The translations under genes were made by a program, and so were the position numbers. Shown here piece after piece: positions 17,101 to 23,425 of a stretch of 28,893 nucleotides of DNA. Within the stretch, counting starts at the first letter, position 1. Each line of letters begins with the position of its first letter. This DNA comes from Promethearchaeota archaeon (GTDB taxonomy: Archaea > Asgardarchaeota > Lokiarchaeia > Sigynarchaeales > SOKP01): contig JAEOTW010000204.1 of the NCBI GenBank assembly GCA_016839655.1, positions 1 through 28,893 on the forward strand, given 5' to 3'. The notes below the pieces were generated by a model that had not been told where the DNA came from, did no database searches, and saw only the letters and a list, made by a program, of their open reading frames with translations.

Positions 17101-17436
17101 TAATTCTTCTTCATGAGGCTCAAAATAATAATTCATTCCAGCTAATTTTAAACTGAGCATCCCTGGTTTTCCAAGCATAACATGGATATGATTATCTCCA
17201 CTTACTAAATCAATAGTACATGCTTCTTGAGAATAATCACCTTGTCCACTAACCCTCACTTCAAAAGAATCAGGTTTTAATTCATCTCGAATAAATCGTT
17301 GTAATCGTTTATTGAAGGGGATTTCTTTGAATTCTTTTTCTGTCTCTAATTTTCCTTCAACTTTTGCATCGGTATTAGTGATAATTTTATGGTCTGGATC
17401 CTGTACCAAAACTATTAGGCGTGCTAATTTTACCAT
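14185..17436 (-). CDS. Large subtilisin-like serine protease (S8 family)
   Basis: 1083 residues from the ATG at 17436, chosen because GAAGGT lies 6 bases upstream; a GTG at 17472 without SD would add 12. An N-terminal region of about 200 residues is followed by an inhibitor-I9-like prodomain (NELVICFKPNVSFNEI, about 201-275). The S8 domain carries Asp322 (AVLDVEGIDPTHPDL, with VEG for the usual TG or SG), His362 (FHGTMCAGS), oxyanion Asn475 (SLGN) and Ser662 (GGTSHSCPT). About 80 residues are inserted just before the serine block, and about 370 beta-rich residues follow. No signal peptide or transmembrane helix is visible, so export is unclear. It lies between the two radical SAM cassettes on their strand, 178 bases from the copy-1 small protein; a role in maturing the product is possible but unproven. 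Confidence 0.88.
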   Translation of the reverse strand: MVKLARLIVLVQDPDHKIITNTDAKVEGKLETEKEFKEIPFNKRLQRFIRDELKPDSFEVRVSGQGDYSQEACTIDLVSGDNHIHVMLGKPGMLSLKLAGMNYYFEPHEEELILSVKGAKDASEVVKVLEKKDLKYEILLDDNKKIKHHNLLIKISIGKNEDAKLTRKKLQKIMKKKFSKLTAKLAAPIYKNNKFSQGITNELVICFKPNVSFNEIKEFVKKYDLDLKYRILFINNGVLFSLKGTPDYQILRTIAELEKSELVIYAQPNLIQQLQKHQYNPNDFLFPELSHLILIRCDYAWQTLDNRGINGGNPDITIAVLDVEGIDPTHPDLTGQLSDGSEKMIAYWDFRTNPPTSDFDFHGTMCAGSATARMDNAIGIVGVAPNCHLIGGTFESPIDSLDVAHMWLWMAGFPYQPNPNLPPQLDKGADIISNSWGPLPDIPRPTDAILRDAFDFLTTYGRGGRGCLVCCSLGNYGYMLVDNHNPFSADEKTLGIGSSINCNPTETFDNSKHADHNNNKDGLRPVVDTRSFYSPYGMTVDLVSPSHTAYLDDDRSIDPILACSAQDQGNWPANQLVETTTTQPLFQGNIIINVANSTGFQVGKYALFNTPGNDPIETKKITAVNTNQLTISPGIYNPEGYPNGTVVISGPNDYLYYFGGTSHSCPTVAGAAALLLSVKPDLTWIELRDILRNSAEEIDQTPSPQWEDLNADGNPDFSQWYGYGRLNVQNAINEVFNLNQRANVVIRDNIADTGAVPSQGWLANSPDIWVRQTNDPIPNLLYNSDPSHQNPIYGQDNYLYLRVKNIGDASASLVYVRAYITHYPGLDFQYPEDWQPTQEFGEIPNLSVPGTYLIGEVKIEDLHPNVDTIVKMRWKERLVPRSRIFLDGNLVKWYPCILAEVSPHSGPDPIDTTVKGNNNLAHRNVTIEYRIGGTDTAVVAGTHNERGLHSVIIDRSRLPQEYELFLYTTSRYMKIWKRLTKGVRDFRFPALRDDFRDRREEELLTSIESVKITTYNSKLAVSIDHSVAPISLPLNLEGNTFIPILVGIRPPRTTTSSGSASIRITQRRNDQRISTGYEILMSL

Positions 17437-17442
17437 ACAAAG

Positions 17443-17448
17443 ACCTTC
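17443..17448 (-). promoter_or_regulatory. Ribosome binding site that selects the protease start
   Basis: GAAGGT lies 6 bases upstream of the ATG at 17434-17436 and inside the frame of the longer GTG-initiated version. It favours the ATG start. Confidence 0.5.
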
Positions 17449-17679
17449 TTTTTTTTTTAAAAAATTCGCCACTACATATCGAATTATTTCTTATTAGATT
17501 TCTTAAGCTTAAACTGTAAATCTTATATTAAATACAATATATTTAACATTTTTGTTTAAAGTAACCTTGGCATTAATGAACATATTCCCTGAATGATTGA
17601 TTTATCAATATCATTTCCTCTACTAAATCGATTTTATATCCAAATAAAACTAATAAAATTATTTGATATTTAAATTATT

Positions 17680-17690
17680 AAAAAAAAAAA
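17680..17690 (-). terminator. U11 tract downstream of the small charged ORFs
   Basis: Eleven T in a row on the sense strand begin 35 bases after the stop of the 84-residue ORF and before the protease gene. This is the longest T run between the clustered minus-strand genes. It fits a U-tract terminator, which would separate the upstream small ORFs from the protease transcript. The 252-base gap around it holds no ORF that I can support. Confidence 0.45.
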
Positions 17691-17724
17691 TATATTTTAT
17701 GTGAACCCCTCAATTTCATCGATG

Positions 17725-17979
17725 CTAATATATTGCTCGATTTCTGACATTAATTCTATTTTTAATGTCTTCTATTCGCTTTGCTTCTTTAAGATAGTTA
17801 GCGTTATATTTAGCCTTTTTCAAAAGCTTTCTTAAAGCTTTTCTTTGTGGTTTCTCCCGTTTACTAACAGCTATTTCTTCATGTTTCTCCTCTTCCATGG
17901 GGAGTTCTTCTATAATTATAATCTCTTCTAAAACAATACTATATTTATAGTCCTTATCTTTATCCAACACTTGTACCAT
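17725..17979 (-). CDS. Small charge-segregated protein, unknown
   Basis: 84 residues, not recognised. It divides into an acidic half (about residues 1-37, including VLEEIIIIEELPMEEEKHEE) and a strongly basic half (KPQRKALRKLLKKAKYN onward) ending RNRAIY. There are no cysteines, signal peptide or transmembrane segment. The ATG at 17979 has a good SD, GAGGTG, about 8 bases upstream. It starts 21 bases after the stop of the 88-codon ORF at 18001-18267, so the two are probably one transcript. The pair lies between TPR copy 2 and the protease, inside the minus-strand run. A leader-core peptide split is conceivable but there is no direct evidence. Confidence 0.65.
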   Translation of the reverse strand: MVQVLDKDKDYKYSIVLEEIIIIEELPMEEEKHEEIAVSKREKPQRKALRKLLKKAKYNANYLKEAKRIEDIKNRINVRNRAIY

Positions 17980-18000
17980 TTTTCTTTCACCTCTATTTTT

Positions 18001-18267
18001 TTATTTTAAATTTTTAATCCCAAACCTAAATTTCTCAGGATGATGACAATAATAACTAAAAGACTGTTTCCATCTTTTTAATGCTCTCTTCTTTTCTATT
18101 AAATCTACCTCATTCTTGGTAGAAACATTTTTTCTACTTATTACATCAATTCCCTTAAATGGAGCCTTATTACTTACATAATCCGATTCTTCTTTAGTAT
18201 CCTCTTTATGAAATATGTAAAAGAATTCCTTAAAATCGGGAACTGTATTCTGCTTGCTTTCAGTCAG
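18001..18267 (-). CDS. Small ORF without ATG/GTG/TTG start (CTG start or frameshift), unknown
   Basis: An 88-codon frame ending in TAA at 18001-18003 contains no ATG, GTG or TTG, nor do the ten open codons upstream. The best start is CTG at 18265-18267, giving (M)TESKQNTVPDFKEFF and preceded by a strong SD, AGGTGG, 6 bases upstream. Alternatively, loss of one A from the A7 run (sense strand, 18289-18295), by sequence error or programmed slippage, would join a GTG at 18299-18301 to this frame. The product is charged, with one Cys near the end (SYYCHHPEKFRFG). No family was recognised. It sits 199 bases after the TPR copy-2 gene and 21 bases before the 84-residue ORF. The open length, SD and operon-like spacing support a real gene. 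Confidence 0.55.
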   Translation of the reverse strand: MTESKQNTVPDFKEFFYIFHKEDTKEESDYVSNKAPFKGIDVISRKNVSTKNEVDLIEKKRALKRWKQSFSYYCHHPEKFRFGIKNLK

Positions 18268-18273
18268 ATTTAA

Positions 18274-18279
18274 CCACCT
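18274..18279 (-). promoter_or_regulatory. Strong SD supporting a CTG start
   Basis: AGGTGG ends 6 bases before the CTG at 18265-18267, the normal spacing in this window. It is the main reason to read CTG as the start rather than to dismiss the ORF. Confidence 0.5.
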
Positions 18280-18466
18280 TTTTAAATATTTTTTTACTCA
18301 CTTTGGACTTCAATTATAATTAGATTAGCTTTATATTTTTAGTTTATTGTTCTGAACTTTGATTGGAATCTTAGACTAATATTGGATTATTTTTGAATAA
18401 ATCCTTTTATACTAAAAGTAGAGCCTTTTTTAACGCAATTTAAAATTTAAATTTAGAATTGAGTAA

Positions 18467-20530
18467 TTATGCTTTGGTTTCAGGAATTTTTCTTATGAAA
18501 ATATTATTTATAATGGTCTTAAAATTTGGATGATCCTTTAACTCTATCACGCGATTAGCTTTATAATAATTATTAATTGTCTCCCAAATTTGATTAACTT
18601 TTTGAATCCTTTCTGCAAATCGGGTTAATTTTTGTTTGGCAAGGTAAGATTGGCCTTTAAATAAATAACAAATTGAAAATTTATTAATTGATTGCATAAG
18701 TAATGTGAAATCACCAAATTTAGCACGATCAAGCCTTTTGGAAAACAATTCGCCACTAAAAGAATCAAAAGCTGATAAGAATCCGCTTATAAGATCACCT
18801 CCAAAAAGCAATTCTTCTGTAAAGGCATTAGACAATAAAGGAAAACCTCCTTCTCCAATAATTAATAATAAAACTGGTACTTCATGTACTAATCTCGGTG
18901 GATCCACAACACTTTTTCCTTGCATACGATTAATAACACTTTCAAAAGAGGCTAATTTTATTCTCTCTGCTAAAGGAGCATCTCGTTTTTCAAGATTTTC
19001 CCAAGTTTTTAATTGATCCAAGAGGTTATCATGTTCACTTGAAATTTTTACAGCCAATAAGTTAAGACCATGGATTTCAGCAATTTGTTGAGCATGAGTT
19101 AATAATTGTTTAGCATCTTTAATGTTCATTTGAATTAATGCTAGTTTTGCTTGAAGTAGTTTTATTTCTGCTAACCATAGATATGCATTCTGTTTTTCTG
19201 CTATTTTAGAGATACGTGTAATTAACGGATTTAATTCATCTAATGCTTCCATGCTATTTGTAATAGATAATTCATGCAAGAATAACTCGCATAAATTAAC
19301 AAAAGACAATAAGTACAATTGAGGGGTAGTAATTTCTTTCTCCGTTATTTGTTTTAATAACAATTCAGCCTCTGTATGATCTCGTATACGCCCACTTTTC
19401 TTCAATTTTAATGCCTTCGCAATAGTATAGGATTGTTTGAATATTATACTCCCTGTTTGGTTTGCCAGGTAATCTAATTGAGATAGATAAGTTTGTGCTT
19501 GATTTTTTAAATCAAGGTCAATATTTATTAAAGACAAATAAAAAAGGGCAGCACTCATTCCATACATAGATTTAATTTCTTTGGAAAGGGTTAAACTGCG
19601 TTTGAAAAATTCTAATGCTTTTCTGTGATCTCCTTTCATTCTATAGATAGTACCAATACCTAAAAAGTTGATAATGTAGTTTTCAGTATAATCTTCCGTT
19701 TCTGCAAGTTTTACTGCTCTTGCGTAATACCTTAAAGTTCTATTTATTGCACCATTTTCTTTATAGATAGCACCTAAATTATGTAATGCATCAATTTTAG
19801 TTCTAACGCTAATTTCTTTAATCATCAAACTTTTCTTACAAAACTTTAGAGCTTGATTAAAGTTACTTTTACTGTAATAAGTAAGACCAATTAAATTCAA
19901 AGATGTGGCGATGCCAATTGGATTATTTAATTCTTCTTGGATTTTTAAGCTTTTCTTTGCATAATCAAGAGCCTTATTCGGTTTAGATATGTAAAGATGA
20001 ATTTCTCCTAATTGCCAATAAATACGTGAAATATCGAGTTTTTTCCCTTTTTTTTCAAATAATTCAAGCCATCTTATAGCAAATTCTAATGCTTTATTAA
20101 TATCATTACTGATGCGATAAATTATGGATTTTATCAATAATAAATCGGCTTGCTGTTTTGTTAAGTCTGTAGTGGGTTCATCCAGAAGTGAATTCAAGAG
20201 ATTTTCTGCTTTAATAATATAGGTATAAGCTTCTCCCAATTTTCCAGAAAATACTATATGTGCTTTTATCAAAAGTGCATTTATAGTTTCAATAACATTT
20301 CCTAACTTTTGACTCAATTTATAACCGAGTTCTCCGACATCTGCAGCTTTTTTATAGTGTTCGGAATAACAATAGAGTTTTCCTTTTAAAATTAATATTA
20401 AGAGTTTTTCTTCTGATGAAATATCATTATTATTTTCTAAAGTACTGATTCTCTCAATTGCTTCTTTAAATTTACAGTCATATATTAATTTTTCAATAGA
20501 TGTTAAGTCATCTAAACTTGAATCAAGCAC
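18467..20530 (-). CDS. TPR protein with C-terminal longin-like domain (cassette copy 2)
   Basis: 687 residues, paralogue of 9217-11262 along its whole length. TPR helix pairs fill about residues 1-540, clearest at GLTYYSKSNFNQALKFCKK and GTIYRMKGDHRKALEFFKR. The C-terminal domain (about 550-687) is the most conserved part: 19 residues from GDLISGFL to SGELF and the RLDRAKFGD motif are identical in the two proteins. Such a gradient, with variable TPRs and a fixed C-terminal domain, suggests different TPR partners but one common ligand or partner for the longin-like part. The start is GTG at 20530 with a weak purine-rich site upstream. It follows radical SAM copy 2 by 179 bases, with the conserved 30-base element between. 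Presumably cytosolic. Confidence 0.85.
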   Translation of the reverse strand: MLDSSLDDLTSIEKLIYDCKFKEAIERISTLENNNDISSEEKLLILILKGKLYCYSEHYKKAADVGELGYKLSQKLGNVIETINALLIKAHIVFSGKLGEAYTYIIKAENLLNSLLDEPTTDLTKQQADLLLIKSIIYRISNDINKALEFAIRWLELFEKKGKKLDISRIYWQLGEIHLYISKPNKALDYAKKSLKIQEELNNPIGIATSLNLIGLTYYSKSNFNQALKFCKKSLMIKEISVRTKIDALHNLGAIYKENGAINRTLRYYARAVKLAETEDYTENYIINFLGIGTIYRMKGDHRKALEFFKRSLTLSKEIKSMYGMSAALFYLSLINIDLDLKNQAQTYLSQLDYLANQTGSIIFKQSYTIAKALKLKKSGRIRDHTEAELLLKQITEKEITTPQLYLLSFVNLCELFLHELSITNSMEALDELNPLITRISKIAEKQNAYLWLAEIKLLQAKLALIQMNIKDAKQLLTHAQQIAEIHGLNLLAVKISSEHDNLLDQLKTWENLEKRDAPLAERIKLASFESVINRMQGKSVVDPPRLVHEVPVLLLIIGEGGFPLLSNAFTEELLFGGDLISGFLSAFDSFSGELFSKRLDRAKFGDFTLLMQSINKFSICYLFKGQSYLAKQKLTRFAERIQKVNQIWETINNYYKANRVIELKDHPNFKTIINNIFIRKIPETKA

Positions 20531-20620
20531 TTCTATTATCTCTTATTTAATCTTAAATTGATTTGAAAAACTCATAAAAAAATATTCAAATACAAATTTT
20601 TTGTGTACTCTTTTGAAAAA

Positions 20621-20650
20621 AGAAGAAAATTTTGTTTAAAAGACTTTGTA
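20621..20650 (-). repeat. Conserved noncoding element between radical SAM and TPR genes, copy 2
   Basis: Partner of 11339-11368 with 29 of 30 bases identical, in the equivalent place 59 bases after the radical SAM stop codon. The rest of the two intergenic regions is not obviously alignable, so the element stands out from its surroundings. Confidence 0.75.
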
Positions 20651-20709
20651 GTAATTATCTTCCGAAAAAATTAATTTCGTTGATCTTCTTCGTTCTAATT
20701 TCTGAAGAT

Positions 20710-22941
20710 TTAGAAGTCAAATCGGTTAATCTGTTTAAACATTAAATCTTTTAATACATCAACAGAATTAACTAACTTAGCTGAAACAGTTGTATTATTC
20801 TTACGCATATATTCACAATATTTATCAAAAGGTAAAGGATTTGAACTTACACATTTTATACAGGTTTCATAACTCTTACAGGTAATACAATTTCTTATTC
20901 TTAATTGTTCTTCGTATATTTGTTGTAGATTTTCAAGGAGTTTGTCAAAATTTTCTCCCACTTTTCCGATTGGATCCATTTGCCAGCATATTCTAATATT
21001 ATCTTCATGATCTATAATTGCTGTTTCTAATTTCTTACAGTTCGCTTGAGTACTAGTCCACCTGCATAAATTTTGAAAATGCGGTAGTGGAGTGCTTTCT
21101 AATAAAAAATTAAGACTATCTTCACTATTAAGTACCTTAATTAAATAGTTATATAGTGATTGAGTATCAGAACAATCAAGTTCAATAGAAATCGTGTTTT
21201 CCATACTACTTTTGCCTTTTTCGTATTTTTTTAAAGCGGAATTAGTTTTTTCCAATGTAAATGTCAAACCTATATGATCTCCTGATGAAGCCATTATCTT
21301 TGATTTGAAGATAGACTTTTTTTTTAAGTTTTTTTGGAAGTAGCATTCATAAAACATTGTTGGTGATAAATCGTCATATAGAACTTGATTATTTATGATA
21401 TTGTTTTTATTGAATATTTTTTTATTTGAATATATATGTATGATCGTTCCATTTATTTTAAGGTTAGTTTGTATCCATTTTACTAAAGTTGGTTTTATAA
21501 TATCTGAATTAATTATAATATTGTCGAAATAAGGTTTTAGATCTTCTCGTTTTGGATTCAACGATATTATTTTTTGATTTCTATAATCAATCACTTTACG
21601 ATTACTTTCAATTTCAGATTTTGGTGCTAGATTTATTTTATTGACATCAAATGGGAAGTCATTTTGTATTATGACTTTATTATTTTTCCCCCATGGTGTT
21701 ATTTTGTATCCATATTTTGAGTGATTTTCATAGAGTGGAGTCCCTTTAAAGATATGTAGATAATTATGTGCATAGAAATCCATATCTAATTTACTTACTA
21801 ATTTCAAAGTTTTTTTTGCGTCTTTAAGAGATTCACCAGGTAAACCAACCATTATACTTACAAAAACTGGATTCATCCCAATTTTCTTTGCATATGTTGT
21901 CATTCTTTTTAATCTTTCAATAAATTCTTTCTCCTTGGTAAATTTTGCTTTACTATTTGGAGGATTTACTTTTCCTAACGCCCTGAGAACTCTCGGAACG
22001 GCGCTTTCTAGAGAGAGACCAACAGACATAAAACCAGCTTGCTTCATAAGGTCTAATAAGTCTACTGTAATCCTGTCACATCGAGTTATAAAGCTTAATG
22101 GAATATTAATTTCACTTTCAATTATTCTTTCACAAATCTTTCTTGCTCTATCAGGTATTATGGTAAAAGCATCATCCATAATAGGGACGGGCCCAAAAAA
22201 ATCTGAATTTTTATCAAGAAGTTTCAATTCTTCAATAACTCTATCTATTGAATGAAAGAAAATATTTCTGCCGCTTATAACTGCGCTATTACAGTAGACA
22301 CAATTTTGATTACAACCTCTTGCTGTAATTATACCCGTACGAGCAGCCTCTGAAGTCGGAATTATTTTTGTAAGATATGGAGAGGGATAATTATCTAAAT
22401 AATTATCAATGAGTCTATTTTTATACAACACATTGGAATCAGGGTTTATTATAATCTGGCTATCCTTCCTAAATACAATTCCTTCTACATTCGATAGATC
22501 AACCTTTTCTAGCTTAAATCCGTTTTGTGACAATAAGTTTAGTATTGTAAGAAGGGTTTCCTCTCCCTCCCATTTCACACAGATATCAACACTTAAGACT
22601 TGTTCTAATATAGTTTTAAAATGCACACTTGGAGTAGGTCCTCCAAAAATGATAAGGATCTCAGAATTAATGGCTTTCAATCCATCACTTATCAAAGCAC
22701 ATTGCATGTAATTACTATCATAAACTGTAAAACCTACGATTTTGGGAATATATTCCAATATTTTTTTAACACAATGCTCTACATTAAAGGAATCATTTGC
22801 GATAAATTGCTCAGCTGAATATCCTTTTTTCCTTAGATACCCAATAATATATGCTGATCCTAAATTGTAGGCAAAATTAGGTACATAGAAATCTCCACCA
22901 GAAGGAAAAACCATTAAGACATCCAGATAATTCTTATTCAA
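20710..22941 (-). CDS. Cobalamin-binding radical SAM protein with SPASM-like C-terminus (cassette copy 2)
   Basis: 743 residues, paralogous to 11392-13629 end to end. The B12-binding domain (LMVFPSGGD, IVGFTVYDSNYMQ, IFGGPTPSV) again lacks the axial-histidine motif. The radical SAM triad is at the same residues, Cys210, Cys214 and Cys217 (ARGCNQNCVYC). The C-terminal cysteines fall at 635, 652, 685, 688, 694, 697 and 709, with identical spacing to copy 1, so the SPASM-like module is under constraint even where the surrounding sequence has diverged. The segment of about 450-600 is the most variable and may hold substrate specificity. The start is TTG at 22941 with only a weak GAGTG upstream. 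It lies 71 bases after the small protein gene. Substrate and product are unknown. Confidence 0.88.
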   Translation of the reverse strand: MNKNYLDVLMVFPSGGDFYVPNFAYNLGSAYIIGYLRKKGYSAEQFIANDSFNVEHCVKKILEYIPKIVGFTVYDSNYMQCALISDGLKAINSEILIIFGGPTPSVHFKTILEQVLSVDICVKWEGEETLLTILNLLSQNGFKLEKVDLSNVEGIVFRKDSQIIINPDSNVLYKNRLIDNYLDNYPSPYLTKIIPTSEAARTGIITARGCNQNCVYCNSAVISGRNIFFHSIDRVIEELKLLDKNSDFFGPVPIMDDAFTIIPDRARKICERIIESEINIPLSFITRCDRITVDLLDLMKQAGFMSVGLSLESAVPRVLRALGKVNPPNSKAKFTKEKEFIERLKRMTTYAKKIGMNPVFVSIMVGLPGESLKDAKKTLKLVSKLDMDFYAHNYLHIFKGTPLYENHSKYGYKITPWGKNNKVIIQNDFPFDVNKINLAPKSEIESNRKVIDYRNQKIISLNPKREDLKPYFDNIIINSDIIKPTLVKWIQTNLKINGTIIHIYSNKKIFNKNNIINNQVLYDDLSPTMFYECYFQKNLKKKSIFKSKIMASSGDHIGLTFTLEKTNSALKKYEKGKSSMENTISIELDCSDTQSLYNYLIKVLNSEDSLNFLLESTPLPHFQNLCRWTSTQANCKKLETAIIDHEDNIRICWQMDPIGKVGENFDKLLENLQQIYEEQLRIRNCITCKSYETCIKCVSSNPLPFDKYCEYMRKNNTTVSAKLVNSVDVLKDLMFKQINRFDF

Positions 22942-22988
22942 TAAAAATACACTCTACAATTATCAGTAAATAGAATTTTTTCTAACTC

Positions 22989-22997
22989 AAAAAAAAA
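22989..22997 (-). terminator. U-tract between the small protein and radical SAM genes, copy 2
   Basis: Nine T in a row on the sense strand, beginning 16 bases after the small-protein stop codon. It matches the U8 tract at 13691-13698 in the other cassette. It may cause partial termination after the small gene; this is inference from composition. Confidence 0.35.
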
Positions 22998-23012
22998 GTA
23001 TAAAAATATGGT

Positions 23013-23237
23013 TTATTTCCTAAACGTGATCCATTCCGCAACAATTACTAGATCGAAAACAGCATTAATCTGTTCTTGGTCCATTGGCACCGATGGGCCT
23101 AATATAGTCTCTAAAAGGCGTTTTTTTAATAAATTTGGGGTTTCATTAGCCTCAATTCCATCTTTCAAAGCAGCCTTTATAGCTGGACCATAAGTAGGCC
23201 CAAATTTTTTTGAAATTTCATCTAGTAAACTACTCAT
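23013..23237 (-). CDS. Small protein heading cassette copy 2 (candidate substrate or carrier)
   Basis: 74 residues, with no known family. The start is ATG at 23237 with a clear SD (GAGGT) about 9 bases upstream. It appears helical: MSSLLDEISKKFGPTYGPAI, then a second helix (LLKKRLLETILG), a PMD turn and a hydrophobic C-terminal helix with VFDLVIVAEW. There are no cysteines; the three positions that are Cys in the copy-1 protein's GCTIG and VCCIQ segments are Pro, Ala and Ala here, so any modification would not be on Cys. Shared positions with copy 1 (SL, D, I, aromatic-Gly-x-Thr-x-Gly, D-x-I) suggest distant homology. It lies between the Ras/Rab-like GTPase (188 bases upstream) and the radical SAM gene (71 bases downstream). 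Confidence 0.7.
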   Translation of the reverse strand: MSSLLDEISKKFGPTYGPAIKAALKDGIEANETPNLLKKRLLETILGPSVPMDQEQINAVFDLVIVAEWITFRK

Positions 23238-23425
23238 TTTTTATTACCTCATAATTATTGATTTCGCTTTAAAATTGCAAATACAATAAATGGTTGGTTT
23301 ATATTTAAAAACTTCCTATTTTTTGCTAGAAATAGATCAAAAAGAAAGGTTTTTTTTATAGAATTTCGAAGAATTTGTTTATATTTTTACATATTTAAGA
23401 ATTAAAATATTAGAAAATTTTTGTT

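Noticed and set aside
21935..22255. 106-residue plus-strand ORF opposite radical SAM copy 2, with a similar one at 12668-12943 opposite copy 1
   Set aside because: The two are similar only because the radical SAM core on the other strand is conserved. No independent coding signal was seen.
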